A stretch of 64,000 nt of DNA, from positions 1 to 64,000 of the forward strand of contig NZ_MVAD01000001.1 in NCBI RefSeq assembly GCF_002007115.1. The letters are read 5' to 3'. Positions 26,242-35,199 of the stretch are shown here, piece by piece. How positions within the stretch are numbered: the first letter of the stretch is position 1; the number at the start of each line of letters is the position of its first letter. The translations under genes and the position numbers were made by a program. Origin of the DNA: Massilia sp. KIM (GTDB lineage Bacteria > Pseudomonadota > Gammaproteobacteria > Burkholderiales > Burkholderiaceae_D). The notes below the pieces were generated by a model, which did no database searches, was not told the origin of the DNA, and saw nothing but the letters and a program-made list of their open reading frames with translations.

Positions 26242-27561
26242 ATGAAACCCATCAAAGTTGGCCTCCTGGGTATCGGCACCGTCGGCGCCGGCACCTTTAA
26301 CGTTCTCCAGCGCAACCAGGAAGAGATCCGCCGCCGTGCCGGCCGCGGCATCGAAATCACCATGGTGGCGGCGCGCAATACCGAACGGGCACGCCAGCTG
26401 ACGAACAACAGCGTCGAAGTGGTGGCCGATCCCTTCGCCGTGGTCAACCATCCCGACATCGACATCGTGGTGGAACTGATCGGCGGCTACGAGCTGCCGC
26501 GCGAGCTGGTGCTCAAGGCGATCGCCAACGGCAAGCACGTGGTGACCGCCAACAAGGCCTTGCTGGCGCTGCACGGCAACGAGATCTTCGCCGCCGCCCA
26601 GGACAAGGGCGTGACGGTGGCTTTTGAAGCGGCCGTGGCCGGCGGCGTGCCGATCATCAAGGCGCTGCGCGAAGGCCTGACCGCCAACCGCATCGAATCC
26701 GTGGCCGGCATCATCAACGGCACCACCAACTTCATCCTGTCGGAAATGCGCGAGAAGGGCCTGGACTTCGCGACCGTGCTCAAGCAGGCGCAGGAACTCG
26801 GCTATGCCGAGGCCGACCCGACCTTCGACATCGAGGGCGTGGACGCGGCCCACAAGCTGACCATCATGTCGGCGATCGCCTTCGGCATTCCGGTGCAGTT
26901 CGACAAGGCCTATGTGGAAGGCATCAGCCAGTTGAAGGCGGACGACATCCGCTACGCCGAGCAACTGGGCTACCGCATCAAGCTGCTGGGCATCACGCGC
27001 CGCACCCGCACCGAAACCGGCGAGGGCATCGAACTGCGCGTGCACCCGACCCTGATCCCGGCCGCGCGCCTGATCGCCAACGTCGAAGGGGCGATGAACG
27101 CGGTGCTGGTGCAGGCCGACGCCGTCGGCGCCTCGCTCTATTACGGCAAGGGCGCGGGCTCGGAGCCGACCGCCTCGGCCGTGATCGCCGACCTGGTCGA
27201 CGTCACCCGCCTGGCCACCGTCGACCCGTATTGCCGCGTGCCGCACCTGGCCTTCCAGCCGAACGAGATGACCGACGTGGCGATCGTGCCGATGGCCGAG
27301 ATCACCACCAGCTACTACCTGCGCGTGCACGTGAAGGACCAGCTGGGCGTGATGGCCGACCTGACCCGCATCCTGGCCGATGCCGGCATCTCGATCGACG
27401 CCGTGCTGCAGAAGGAGCCGGGCGACCAGACCGACATCGACATCGTGATCCTGACCCACCAGACCCGCGAGAAGAACATCGACGCGGCGATCGCCAAGAT
27501 CGAGGCGCTGCCGGCGGTGATCAGCAAGGTGACCCGGATCCGTCTGGAAGCGCTGAGCTGA
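26242..27561 (+). CDS. hom: homoserine dehydrogenase
   Basis: A 439-aa enzyme reducing aspartate semialdehyde to homoserine for threonine and methionine synthesis. The NAD(P) site is IKVGLLGIGTVGAGTF. The catalytic domain has AAVAGGVPIIKALREGL, GIINGTTNFIL and the substrate-binding YAEADPTFDIEGVDAAHK. A C-terminal ACT domain (about 350-430, YLRVHVKDQLGVMADLTRIL) suggests threonine feedback. SD GAGAAA precedes the ATG. A terminator follows directly, so the threonine synthase gene (thrC) that often follows hom in related bacteria is not here. Confidence 0.95.
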   Translation: MKPIKVGLLGIGTVGAGTFNVLQRNQEEIRRRAGRGIEITMVAARNTERARQLTNNSVEVVADPFAVVNHPDIDIVVELIGGYELPRELVLKAIANGKHVVTANKALLALHGNEIFAAAQDKGVTVAFEAAVAGGVPIIKALREGLTANRIESVAGIINGTTNFILSEMREKGLDFATVLKQAQELGYAEADPTFDIEGVDAAHKLTIMSAIAFGIPVQFDKAYVEGISQLKADDIRYAEQLGYRIKLLGITRRTRTETGEGIELRVHPTLIPAARLIANVEGAMNAVLVQADAVGASLYYGKGAGSEPTASAVIADLVDVTRLATVDPYCRVPHLAFQPNEMTDVAIVPMAEITTSYYLRVHVKDQLGVMADLTRILADAGISIDAVLQKEPGDQTDIDIVILTHQTREKNIDAAIAKIEALPAVISKVTRIRLEALS

Positions 27562-27590
27562 CACGCGGCGCGGCTGCCTGCCGCAGTACA

Positions 27591-27631
27591 AGATCCGGAG
27601 ATGACGACGCCGTCTTTTCCGGATTTTTTTT
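27591..27631 (+). terminator. rho-independent terminator after hom
   Basis: A stem pairing ATCCGG (27593-27598) with CCGGAT (27619-27624), with an inner GACG/CGTC stem, is followed by eight T ending at 27631. Confidence 0.8.
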
Positions 27632-27660
27632 GCCCGCTCAGCCCGTTTTTGTGCGGCGTG

Positions 27661-27846
27661 TCATAGGGGCGGCATTTCCCACTGGACCGGCCGGGGCGGT
27701 GGCAGGCAGTCCGGCAGCGGACGCAGGGGAGGGGGCTCGTCGTCGTCGAGGAGGGCGGTGGTCAGGAGCAGCAGGTCCTGCTCGATGTGCTCGAACAGCG
27801 CATTGGCGACGCTGGCGTAGCAGACGTGGAAGTTGGCGGAAGTCAT
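27661..27846 (-). CDS. small hypothetical protein (61 aa)
   Basis: A short ORF with an N-terminal helix-like half (MTSANFHVCYASVANALFEH) and a Pro/Asp-rich tail. No family is recognised and the SD is weak (AGGTAG, ~10 nt upstream). It occupies an otherwise empty 535-bp gap between hom and the LplT-PlsC gene and is convergent with hom. Codon usage is compatible with coding, but it could be chance; the rest of the gap has nothing I can identify apart from the hom terminator. Confidence 0.35.
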   Translation of the reverse strand: MTSANFHVCYASVANALFEHIEQDLLLLTTALLDDDEPPPLRPLPDCLPPPRPVQWEMPPL

Positions 27847-28096
27847 CCGCGGATTCTACCTGCGCTGCACTGCACCATGGTCCCGGATCGTTTCCGGTTT
27901 GATTCATTTCAATCAGGTATCGCCTGCATCACACAGTTTGACCGCACAGGCTTGCCGCGGACGGCGCTCCGTGCATCGAAATCCGCGACCGGGAGTATCG
28001 GATTGGGCTACCGCAACATGTTTGTGAGAAACAGCGTTTGTTTGGCGAGGTCGGCCGTTGTACATTACGCACTCCTTCTTCAGCGAGCAAAAGCTC

Positions 28097-29983
28097 ATGA
28101 GCAAACCGAACCAGTTTTCCCTGCTGAGTCAGCGCCGTTTCGGCCCCTTCTTCTGGACCCAGTTCCTGGGCGCCTTCAACGACAACCTGTTCAAGACCGC
28201 GCTGCTGGTCGTGCTGACCTATGACGCCCTGTCCTGGACCACGCTCGACCCGGCCCTGCTGAACAACCTGATCCCGGGGCTGTTCATCCTGCCTTTCGTT
28301 CTGTTCTCGGCCACCGCCGGCCAGATCGCCGACAAGTACGACAAGGGCAAGCTGGCGCGTTTCGTCAAGCTGTTGGAGATCGGGATCATGCTGGTCGCCT
28401 GCGTCGGCTGGGTGTACAAGGAATTGTGGCTGCTGGTCGCGGCCGTGGCCGGCATGGGCCTGCACTCGACCCTGTTCGGGCCGGTCAAATACGCCTATCT
28501 GCCGCAGCAGCTCAAGCCTGAAGAGCTGGTGGGCGGCAACGGCGTGATCGAGATGGGCACCTTCGTCGGCATCCTGCTGGGCGAAGTGGCGGGCGCGATC
28601 CTGGTCGCCTACAAGCCGATCGGCATCGAACTGGTGGCCGGCGCCACCCTCGGCTGCGCGGTGCTGGGCCTGATCGCGAGCTGGCGCATTCCGCCTTCGC
28701 CGGCGCCGGCGCCCGAGCTGAAGATCAGCCGCAATCCTTTCGCCGAGTCGATCCGCAACCTGAACTTCTCGCGCCAGAACCGCACGGTCTTCCTGTCCAT
28801 GCTGGGCAATTCCTGGTTCTGGTTCTATGGCGCCCTGATGCTGGCCCAATTCCCGCTGTTTGCCAAGGATTACCTGCACGGCGACCACAGCGTCTTCGTG
28901 CTGCTGCTGACCGTCTTCTCGCTCGGCATCGGCGCAGGCTCGCTGCTGTGCGAACGCCTGTCCGGCCACAAGGTCGAGATCGGCCTGGTGCCCTTCGGCT
29001 CGATCGGCCTGTCGCTGTTCGGGATCGACCTGTATTTCGCCAGCGCGGCTTTCGGCGGCACGGCGGCGGTGGACGCCTTCGCGCTCCTGCAGCAGCCGGG
29101 CGTGTGGCGCATCCTGGCCGATATCGTTCTGATCGGCATCTTCGGCGGCTTCTACATCGTGCCCCTGTTCGCGCTGATCCAGACCCGTTGCGACCAGAAA
29201 CACGTGTCGCGCACCATCGCCGGCATGAACATCCTCAACGCGTTGTTCATGGTGGCTTCGGCCGGCGTCGCCATCCTGCTGCTGGGGCAGGGCTTCAGCA
29301 TCCCCGAACTGTTCCTGGTCACGGCCCTGCTCAATGCCGTGGTGGCGGTGTACATCTTCTCGCTGGTGCCGGAATTCCTAATGCGCTTCCTGGCCTGGCT
29401 GCTGATCCACACCGTCTACCGGGTGCGCACCGTGGACACGGCGCGCATTCCGGAAGAAGGACCGGCGGTGCTGGTGTGTAACCATGTCAGCTATGTGGAC
29501 GCGCTGGTGATCGGCGCCGCGAGCCCGCGCCCGATCCGTTTCGTGATGGACCACCGCATCTTCAACACGCCTTTCCTGAGCTGGCTGTTCCGCGCCGCCA
29601 AGACGATCCCGATTGCGCCGGCCAAGGAAGATCCCTGGGTCATGGAAAAAGCCTTCGTCGATATCGCCCAGGCCCTGCACGAGGGCGAACTGGTGTGCAT
29701 CTTCCCTGAAGGGAAGCTGACCTCGACCGGCGAGATCAACGAGTTCCGCGCGGGGATTTCCAAGATCGTCGCGCGCAGCCAGGTGCCGGTGATTCCGATG
29801 GCGCTGCGCGGGCTGTGGGGCAGCATGTTCACGCGCGACAAGACCAACTTCTTCGAGCGCCGCATCGAGCGCGGCGTACGCTCCAAGCTGGCGCTGGCGG
29901 TCGGCCTGCCGGTGCCGCCGGAGCAGGCCACGCCCGAATACCTGCAAGAGCAGGTGCTGGCGCTGCGCGGCGACTGGAAGTAG
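28097..29983 (+). CDS. MFS lysophospholipid transporter fused to PlsC-type acyltransferase
   Basis: A 628-aa fusion. Residues 1-~425 are an MFS transporter of the LplT type (FGPFFWTQFLGAFNDNLFKTAL; about twelve helices). Residues ~430-628 are a 1-acyl-glycerophosphate acyltransferase domain with the catalytic NHxxxxD (CNHVSYVDAL) and FPEGKLT motifs. In E. coli, LplT flips lysophospholipids inward and Aas re-acylates them. Here the acyltransferase is joined to the flippase and the AMP-ligase half of Aas is missing. The ATG at 28097 matches the family start; a 13-residue upstream extension exists. It ends 6 bp before the convergent DUF418 gene. Confidence 0.88.
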   Translation: MSKPNQFSLLSQRRFGPFFWTQFLGAFNDNLFKTALLVVLTYDALSWTTLDPALLNNLIPGLFILPFVLFSATAGQIADKYDKGKLARFVKLLEIGIMLVACVGWVYKELWLLVAAVAGMGLHSTLFGPVKYAYLPQQLKPEELVGGNGVIEMGTFVGILLGEVAGAILVAYKPIGIELVAGATLGCAVLGLIASWRIPPSPAPAPELKISRNPFAESIRNLNFSRQNRTVFLSMLGNSWFWFYGALMLAQFPLFAKDYLHGDHSVFVLLLTVFSLGIGAGSLLCERLSGHKVEIGLVPFGSIGLSLFGIDLYFASAAFGGTAAVDAFALLQQPGVWRILADIVLIGIFGGFYIVPLFALIQTRCDQKHVSRTIAGMNILNALFMVASAGVAILLLGQGFSIPELFLVTALLNAVVAVYIFSLVPEFLMRFLAWLLIHTVYRVRTVDTARIPEEGPAVLVCNHVSYVDALVIGAASPRPIRFVMDHRIFNTPFLSWLFRAAKTIPIAPAKEDPWVMEKAFVDIAQALHEGELVCIFPEGKLTSTGEINEFRAGISKIVARSQVPVIPMALRGLWGSMFTRDKTNFFERRIERGVRSKLALAVGLPVPPEQATPEYLQEQVLALRGDWK

Positions 29984-29989
29984 AGCCCT

Positions 29990-31186
29990 TCAGCCCGGCT
30001 GGCGCAGCGGCCTGGCCGCGGCCGGCTTGCCGATCCAGGTGGCGCGGTGCCACAGGGCTTCGAGCGGGCCCTGGCTGTGGCGGCGCAGCCACCAGGCGCT
30101 GAACCAGCATTGCAGGCCCGCCAGCGCGAGACCGATCAGGATCGCGCTCGAGGCGCCGGTCGAGGCGTAGAGTCCGAGGCCCCAGCCGTAATAGATGGCG
30201 GTGCCGACCAGGGATTGCATGAGATAGCTGGTCAGGCTCATGCGGCCGATCGGGACCAGCGCCGACAGCAGGCGCCGGGCGGCACCGCTCCGGTAGAGCA
30301 GGGCGAAGCCGGAAACCAGCAGGGCGGCCAGCGCCAGGTTGGACCAGGAGCCGAGGATGGTCAGCAGGGGACGCTTGAGGCCGTCCGCGCCGGTCCAGCC
30401 ATTCAAGGCGCGGACCGTGAAGAACAGGGGCAGGAACAGGATCAGGGCGAGCAGGGCAATCCTGCGCAAGCGCCGGGTGGCGGCGGGCTCGTCCGCGAAC
30501 AGGCGCAGGCGGCAGGCGAGCATGCCGAGCATGAACAGGGCCGGGATCTGGAACAGGCGGCCGTTTTCCCAGCTCCACAGCACGACGCCGGTCTTGCCGT
30601 TGCTGAGATTGCCGGTCCAGACCTCCCACAGCGAGCCGTTCGCCAGATAGGCATTGGCGCGGCCGAAATAGGCCCAGGACTCCGGGTCCGGCAATTTGGC
30701 GGCCGGGGCGGGGAGGGCGCGCATCAGTTCGTACAGGGCGTGAGGCTGGAGCAGCAGCAGGCAGGCGAGCGCCAGCATCAGGCGATGGCTGGCCCGGGCC
30801 ACGAACAGCAGGCTCAAGCCGAGCACGGCGTAGAGGCTGAGGATGTCGCCGTGGTAGAACAGCGAATTGACCAGTCCAAAACCGAGCAGGAGCAGCATGC
30901 GCCAGGCGAAACGCGGGCGGAAGTCCTCGCCGAGGGCGGCGCGGCGGTCGGATTGCAGGGCGAAGGTGACTCCGAACAGGAAGGCGAAGATGGCGTAGGC
31001 CTTGCCGCCGAACAGGAAGAACATCGTGTCCCAGATCAGTTTGTCGAGACTGACGACCCAGGCCGGAAGATTGGCTGGCGTGTGATAGAGGTCGAAGTGC
31101 TCGATGTTATGCAGCAGCATGATCGCGACGATGGCGAAACCGCGCAGGGCGTCGACGACGGCAAGGCGTTCGGATGGTGAGGACAT
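29990..31186 (-). CDS. DUF418-domain membrane protein
   Basis: A 398-aa polytopic protein. It opens with the acyltransferase-3-like signature RLAVVDALRGFAIVAIMLLHN and ends in a DUF418 domain (about 235-395, GRMSLTSYLMQSLVGTAIYYGWGLGLY). About ten transmembrane helices are predicted. Relatives such as YeiB have no established function. ATG 31186 has GGAG 6 nt upstream. The much longer frame starting at 31540 is an artefact: it runs antisense through the tRNA-Pro gene. Monocistronic, convergent with the LplT-PlsC gene. Confidence 0.88.
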   Translation of the reverse strand: MSSPSERLAVVDALRGFAIVAIMLLHNIEHFDLYHTPANLPAWVVSLDKLIWDTMFFLFGGKAYAIFAFLFGVTFALQSDRRAALGEDFRPRFAWRMLLLLGFGLVNSLFYHGDILSLYAVLGLSLLFVARASHRLMLALACLLLLQPHALYELMRALPAPAAKLPDPESWAYFGRANAYLANGSLWEVWTGNLSNGKTGVVLWSWENGRLFQIPALFMLGMLACRLRLFADEPAATRRLRRIALLALILFLPLFFTVRALNGWTGADGLKRPLLTILGSWSNLALAALLVSGFALLYRSGAARRLLSALVPIGRMSLTSYLMQSLVGTAIYYGWGLGLYASTGASSAILIGLALAGLQCWFSAWWLRRHSQGPLEALWHRATWIGKPAAARPLRQPG

Positions 31187-31380
31187 CGGTGCTCCGGCTG
31201 GGTGGGGAGTGCTCATTTTGGATTGGAATTGTTTCCAATTCAACACCGTGCGCATGAAACGTGGCCAGGGAAGAGGGAGTAGAGCGGGGTGGGCCAAGCT
31301 CGGACAGGGCTTGATCGCCGCTCGATCAGGCTGGAATTTAGGCGGCCGCAAGAATTTGATTCGAAACGTATAACAAAACC

Positions 31381-31409
31381 TTAAGAAATTTTTCCAGCTC
31401 TGATATAAT
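31381..31409 (+). promoter_or_regulatory. sigma-70 promoter of tRNA-Pro
   Basis: TTAAGA (31381-31386), a 17-bp spacer and a perfect TATAAT (31404-31409). The tRNA begins 12 bp after the -10 box. Confidence 0.75.
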
Positions 31410-31420
31410 TGCTGGCTAGT

Positions 31421-31497
<77 letters not shown>

Positions 31498-31532
31498 ACA
31501 AAATCGAGTAGTTGCGGCGAAAGCCGTGGATG

Positions 31533-31579
31533 AACAGCACTGAATATTATGAATTCTTATAATATCGGTGCTGTTTTTT
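31533..31579 (+). terminator. terminator of tRNA-Pro
   Basis: AACAGCAC (31533-31540) pairs with GTGCTGTT (31568-31575) and an inner ATATTAT (31544-31550) pairs with ATAATAT (31559-31565). The structure runs directly into six T at 31574-31579. Confidence 0.8.
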
Positions 31580-32042
31580 CGTTTGGAGCTGCCAATCGAG
31601 AAACCGTCTGCTCGCCTCTCGCTGCATAGCGCCGAAGATCCTTTCAACGATGAGAAATTGGAAGCGCGTCGCATTCAGGACTCGTTGTACGCGTCCGATT
31701 CCTGGCATTACTTCCACTGGATTGTCTTTGGCCCTGCAGAGCGGTCTCTGGAAGATTAGTCCGCGTCGCTTGCCCGGATGACCGTCGACGAGAGTGGCTC
31801 AATCGAAAACTGGCACTGCCATTGACGGCCCCGCCGGGGCCGCGACCCCATCTGGGGTGCTGCGCAGGCCTGGTGCAGGTGTGGGGTATGTGTAGCGCTT
31901 TCCGTCAAATACACGCACGCACGGCGAGACCGGAGCGCGGCGCCAGGTCGGCACGCCATAGGCGGCTCATCCTCGGCGAACACCCGGATGGAACTTCGCC
32001 GCGTCGCCTAGGGACAGCACCGATCATGAATGAGTGTCTCGC
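31580..32042. other. gene-free stretch downstream of tRNA-Pro
   Basis: About 460 bp without a supportable gene. A 63-codon open frame (31568-31759) begins inside the tRNA terminator and has no SD or recognisable motif. No copy of the tRNA 3' end, integrase or IS fragment is visible, so I see no evidence of integration here. Confidence 0.5.
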
Positions 32043-32612
32043 CTATTGCACCTCTTCGTGCTCGGCGATCAGCACGGCGGCGCTGTACAGGTCCGGCGCC
32101 ATCCGCGTCGGCAGGCGGCGTGGCCCGAGGCGCCATTCGGTTTCATTGCCGTTGTCGATCAGGAGCGTGTGGCAGCCGGCGCGGTTGCCGGCTTCGACGT
32201 CGTGCAGCACGTCGCCGACCATCCATGAGGACTTCAAATCGATGCCATGTTCGAGCGCGGCCTTGAGCAGCATGCCGGGCGAGGGCTTGCGGCAGTCGCA
32301 GGCCAGCGCATACTTCGCGACCGTGCCCAACGGGTGGTGGGGGCAGTAGTAGAAGCCGTCCAGCGTGAGCTGTTCGCGGAACAGCAGGTCGGACAGGCGG
32401 TCCGCGACCGGGCCCATCGCGTCCTCGCCGAAGCAGCCGTGTGCGATGCCGGACTGGTTGGTGACCACGAACAGGCGGTAATCGAGGCTGGCGAGCAGGC
32501 GCAGCGCCATGCCGGCGCCGCTCACAAGGCGGATGCGGCGCGGCTCGACGTTATAGGGAAGATCGTCGACCAGGGTGCCGTCCTTGTCGAGGAAGATCGC
32601 TTTGATGCTCAT
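32043..32612 (-). CDS. gmhB: D-glycero-D-manno-heptose-1,7-bisphosphate 7-phosphatase (GmhB-like HAD)
   Basis: A 189-aa HAD-IIIA phosphatase. The nucleophile block FLDKDGTLVDD, motif II VVTNQSG, a GmhB-type zinc loop (CPHHP ... CDCRKP) and motif IV WMVGDVLHDVEAG are all visible. GmhB removes the C7 phosphate of heptose bisphosphate for ADP-heptose or GDP-heptose synthesis. It overlaps the GT4 gene stop by ATGA and is the last gene of a GT2-GT4-gmhB operon. The family also includes histidinol phosphatases, but no his genes are near. Confidence 0.85.
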   Translation of the reverse strand: MSIKAIFLDKDGTLVDDLPYNVEPRRIRLVSGAGMALRLLASLDYRLFVVTNQSGIAHGCFGEDAMGPVADRLSDLLFREQLTLDGFYYCPHHPLGTVAKYALACDCRKPSPGMLLKAALEHGIDLKSSWMVGDVLHDVEAGNRAGCHTLLIDNGNETEWRLGPRRLPTRMAPDLYSAAVLIAEHEEVQ

Positions 32613-33922
32613 GCATTCACCTGGCTGGGTAGGTGGGTTGACGCGGCCGGCACCGGCGCCACCTCGAGTATCGATTCATAGACCTCCAGCACGCGTTCCC
32701 CCACGCGTTCCCAGGTGTGCTGCCTGCTCGCGCGCAGGTGGCCGGCCTGTCCCATCGTGTGCGCCAGCGCTGGCTGACGCGCCAGGCGCGCAAGGCGTTC
32801 GGCCAGGACCTCGGCGTCGCGCGGAGGAATCAGGTAACCAGTGACGCCATCCTCGATGTAGCTCCTGATGCCGCCGAGCTCGGCGCCAACGACCGGGCGC
32901 GCGCAGGCCATTGCTTCCAGCGCCGTACGCATGGACCCCGCATGCCAGGGCATGCTGACCACGACATCGGCAGCGTTGTAGTAGTCACGCAGCATGTCGC
33001 CGCCGGCCGGGCAGGCGAAACGCAGTGTCGCGGCGATGCCGAGTTCGTCCGCAAGGCAGCGTATCCGCCCCTGTTCGTGCCTTTCCTTCTGGTCATGTGC
33101 GCCAGGGCCGACGAGCACCAGTCCGGAGTCGATCCCATAGCGCGTGCGCAGCATGGCCACGCCGCGGACGACGGTGTCCGCGCCTTCGCGCGCACGCATG
33201 CGGCCAATGTGCAGCACCGTGAAGCGTTCTTGCGGCAGGCGCAGGCTGCGGCGCGCGTCCACTAGGGAGAGCGGCCATAATGCATCGGGGGCATAACCCG
33301 TCGCCGCCACGGCAATGCGGGTTCTGGCGGCGCCGAACAAGTGCTCGATTGCACCTTGTTCGTCCTCGCTGTCGGCCAGGATGGCGGCGGCTTCGCGCGC
33401 CAGCGCGGCCTCGATGCCCGCGTGGGCGGGCGGCGTGTCCTTCGAGCCCGCGCTCCTGCGCTGCGGCAGACCGAGCGCTTGCGAACCCAGCACGAAGGGC
33501 AGGCGCAGGGCGTGCTTCAGATGCAGTGCTACCAGGCCCGAGCCAAGACAGCCTGCATGCACCAGCCGGTAGATGAAGAGCTGGCTGCGCACGAAGCGGG
33601 CGACGGAACGCGCGAAGGCATCCATGCGGGCCGGCAGGGACACGACGCCTGTCCGTGCCCCCACCGGCATGTGGATGATCCTCACGCCGTCCAGGCGACG
33701 CACGAGCTGGTGCTGCTCCGACGCCTCGTGCCAGGTGAACAGGTCGACCTGCACGCCCAGCCGTGCCAGCGCGCAGGCGAACCGGACCAGATCGTGGCCC
33801 ATCGGCGGGTTGGCGATCCCGCTCGCGCAACCGGGCGTGCTGAGGTCGCCGATCAGTGCGACGCGCAGCGGCTCACGGAGCTTGAAGGCAGGGGCCTGGG
33901 CTGTGGCGTGTTCGAGGGGCAT
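32609..33922 (-). CDS. GT4-family glycosyltransferase
   Basis: A 437-aa GT-B-fold glycosyltransferase. The C-terminal half (about 230-400) has the GT4 features VLHIGRMRAREGADTVVRGV, LVLVGPG, VVVSMPWHAGSMRTALEAMACARPVVG and GGIRSYIEDGVTGYLI. The N-terminal domain resembles starch/glycogen-synthase-like acceptor domains (LIGDLSTPGCASGIA). ATG 33922 has AGGGAG 8 nt upstream. Likely adds a sugar to a lipid-linked or surface glycan. The acceptor is unknown; the gmhB neighbour hints at a heptose donor, which is inference. Confidence 0.88.
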   Translation of the reverse strand: MPLEHATAQAPAFKLREPLRVALIGDLSTPGCASGIANPPMGHDLVRFACALARLGVQVDLFTWHEASEQHQLVRRLDGVRIIHMPVGARTGVVSLPARMDAFARSVARFVRSQLFIYRLVHAGCLGSGLVALHLKHALRLPFVLGSQALGLPQRRSAGSKDTPPAHAGIEAALAREAAAILADSEDEQGAIEHLFGAARTRIAVAATGYAPDALWPLSLVDARRSLRLPQERFTVLHIGRMRAREGADTVVRGVAMLRTRYGIDSGLVLVGPGAHDQKERHEQGRIRCLADELGIAATLRFACPAGGDMLRDYYNAADVVVSMPWHAGSMRTALEAMACARPVVGAELGGIRSYIEDGVTGYLIPPRDAEVLAERLARLARQPALAHTMGQAGHLRASRQHTWERVGERVLEVYESILEVAPVPAASTHLPSQVNA

Positions 33923-33951
33923 GCGAAACTCCCTGGCGGTCGAGGGCGGCT

Positions 33952-34947
33952 TCAGGCGAACCGCACGCGGTAGCGCAGCGCTCCGGCGAGGCGCCAGAAC
34001 ACCGCCAGCGGCGGCAGCAGGGCCGAGGTGACGATCATTTCGGCCACATGCGAGGGGCTGTGGGCCGTTCCCTTCAGCTTGTGCACGCACAGCCAGGCCG
34101 TCAGTACCAGCCAGGCGGCGCCGGCGCCGGCTGCGGCCGGCTTGAAGCCGAGCGCCAGACTGCCGAGCGCCGCGACGAGGGCGGCGACGATGGCATAGTG
34201 CTCCCAGCAGGGGCGCGTTTCGATTCTCTGGCGGTACAGGGTGGGGTGCTTCTTGTACAGCAGGGCGTCGAACACCGCGTGCCGGATTTGCAGCAGGCTC
34301 GCGCCCCAGGGCGTGGGACGGACCGGATGCACGGCCAGCGCCTGTGGCGCGCGGGCCACCTGGATGCCGCTTTCCAGCAATCGGAAGTGCAGGTCGGCGT
34401 CGCTGCCGCGCTGCACGCTGAAGCGCTCGTCGAAGCCGTCCGTGCGGTCGAGCACCGCGCGCCGGATGAAGCAGTTGGCGCTGGTGAAGTCGGCCTGCTC
34501 GTGCGCGTGGGCGCTGCGCTGGCGGTCGGTGGGGCGGGCTGGCACCGGCGTTTCGATACGGCCGCAGACGACGTCGATGTTGTCGCTGAAGGCCGCGAGG
34601 CCCTGGGCCAGCCAGTCCATGGCCGGCACCGCGTCGTCGCTGGTGAAGGCGACGAAGGCGGCGCGCGCCGCGCGCCAGCCGCGGTTGCGCGCCGCCGCCG
34701 GCCCGCGCGGCCCCGGGTTGGCGACGTAGACCAGGCGCGGACCGCGGTCGAGCGTGCGCGTGCGCCAGCCGGCGACCAGATGCAGGGTATTGTGGTTGGG
34801 CTCGTCATCCACGACGATGACTTCGTAGCTGCGCGGATCCAGGCTCTGCCGCATCAGCGCATCCAGGCTGCGATCGAGCAGGTCCATGCGGCCGCATGCC
34901 GGCAGCACCACCGACACGGCAATCAGGGCATCATCCGTTGCTGACAT
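33952..34947 (-). CDS. GT2-family glycosyltransferase with C-terminal membrane segments
   Basis: A 331-aa protein with a GT-A domain (about 8-230): VSVVLPACGRMDLLDRSLDAL, VIVVDDEPN, GPAAARNRGW, and a TSDDAVP metal-binding DxD-like block. An acceptor-side FDERFSVQRGSDADLHFRL motif follows. Two hydrophobic helices near the C-terminus (about 258-300) anchor it to the inner membrane. ATG 34947 has GGAGA upstream. First gene of the GT2-GT4-gmhB operon, with a 29-bp gap to the next gene. Confidence 0.87.
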   Translation of the reverse strand: MSATDDALIAVSVVLPACGRMDLLDRSLDALMRQSLDPRSYEVIVVDDEPNHNTLHLVAGWRTRTLDRGPRLVYVANPGPRGPAAARNRGWRAARAAFVAFTSDDAVPAMDWLAQGLAAFSDNIDVVCGRIETPVPARPTDRQRSAHAHEQADFTSANCFIRRAVLDRTDGFDERFSVQRGSDADLHFRLLESGIQVARAPQALAVHPVRPTPWGASLLQIRHAVFDALLYKKHPTLYRQRIETRPCWEHYAIVAALVAALGSLALGFKPAAAGAGAAWLVLTAWLCVHKLKGTAHSPSHVAEMIVTSALLPPLAVFWRLAGALRYRVRFA

Positions 34948-35199
34948 GGGACATCTCCGCTTGTGTTCGCGAAACTCGTTCACCCGGCGCACCGGATGGA
35001 TGCGCTGGCGGGCATGGTCATGACGGGTGTTGAGTGCAGTTCGATTTGTCCCGGGCTGGGTGGTTCCGGCCCGCCCGTCCAGCTTGGATGTGCGTCAAAG
35101 GCGACGGCAATGGTGAGCCGGGCGGGCCTTTCCCCCGCTATGCTTGATCCTGTTTGCTACACTTCCGTCCGTGTACAACAAGACCAACAGGGGACCAGC

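Noticed and set aside
31568..31759. 63-codon plus-strand ORF after tRNA-Pro
   Set aside because: Starts inside the tRNA terminator, lacks SD and recognisable motif.
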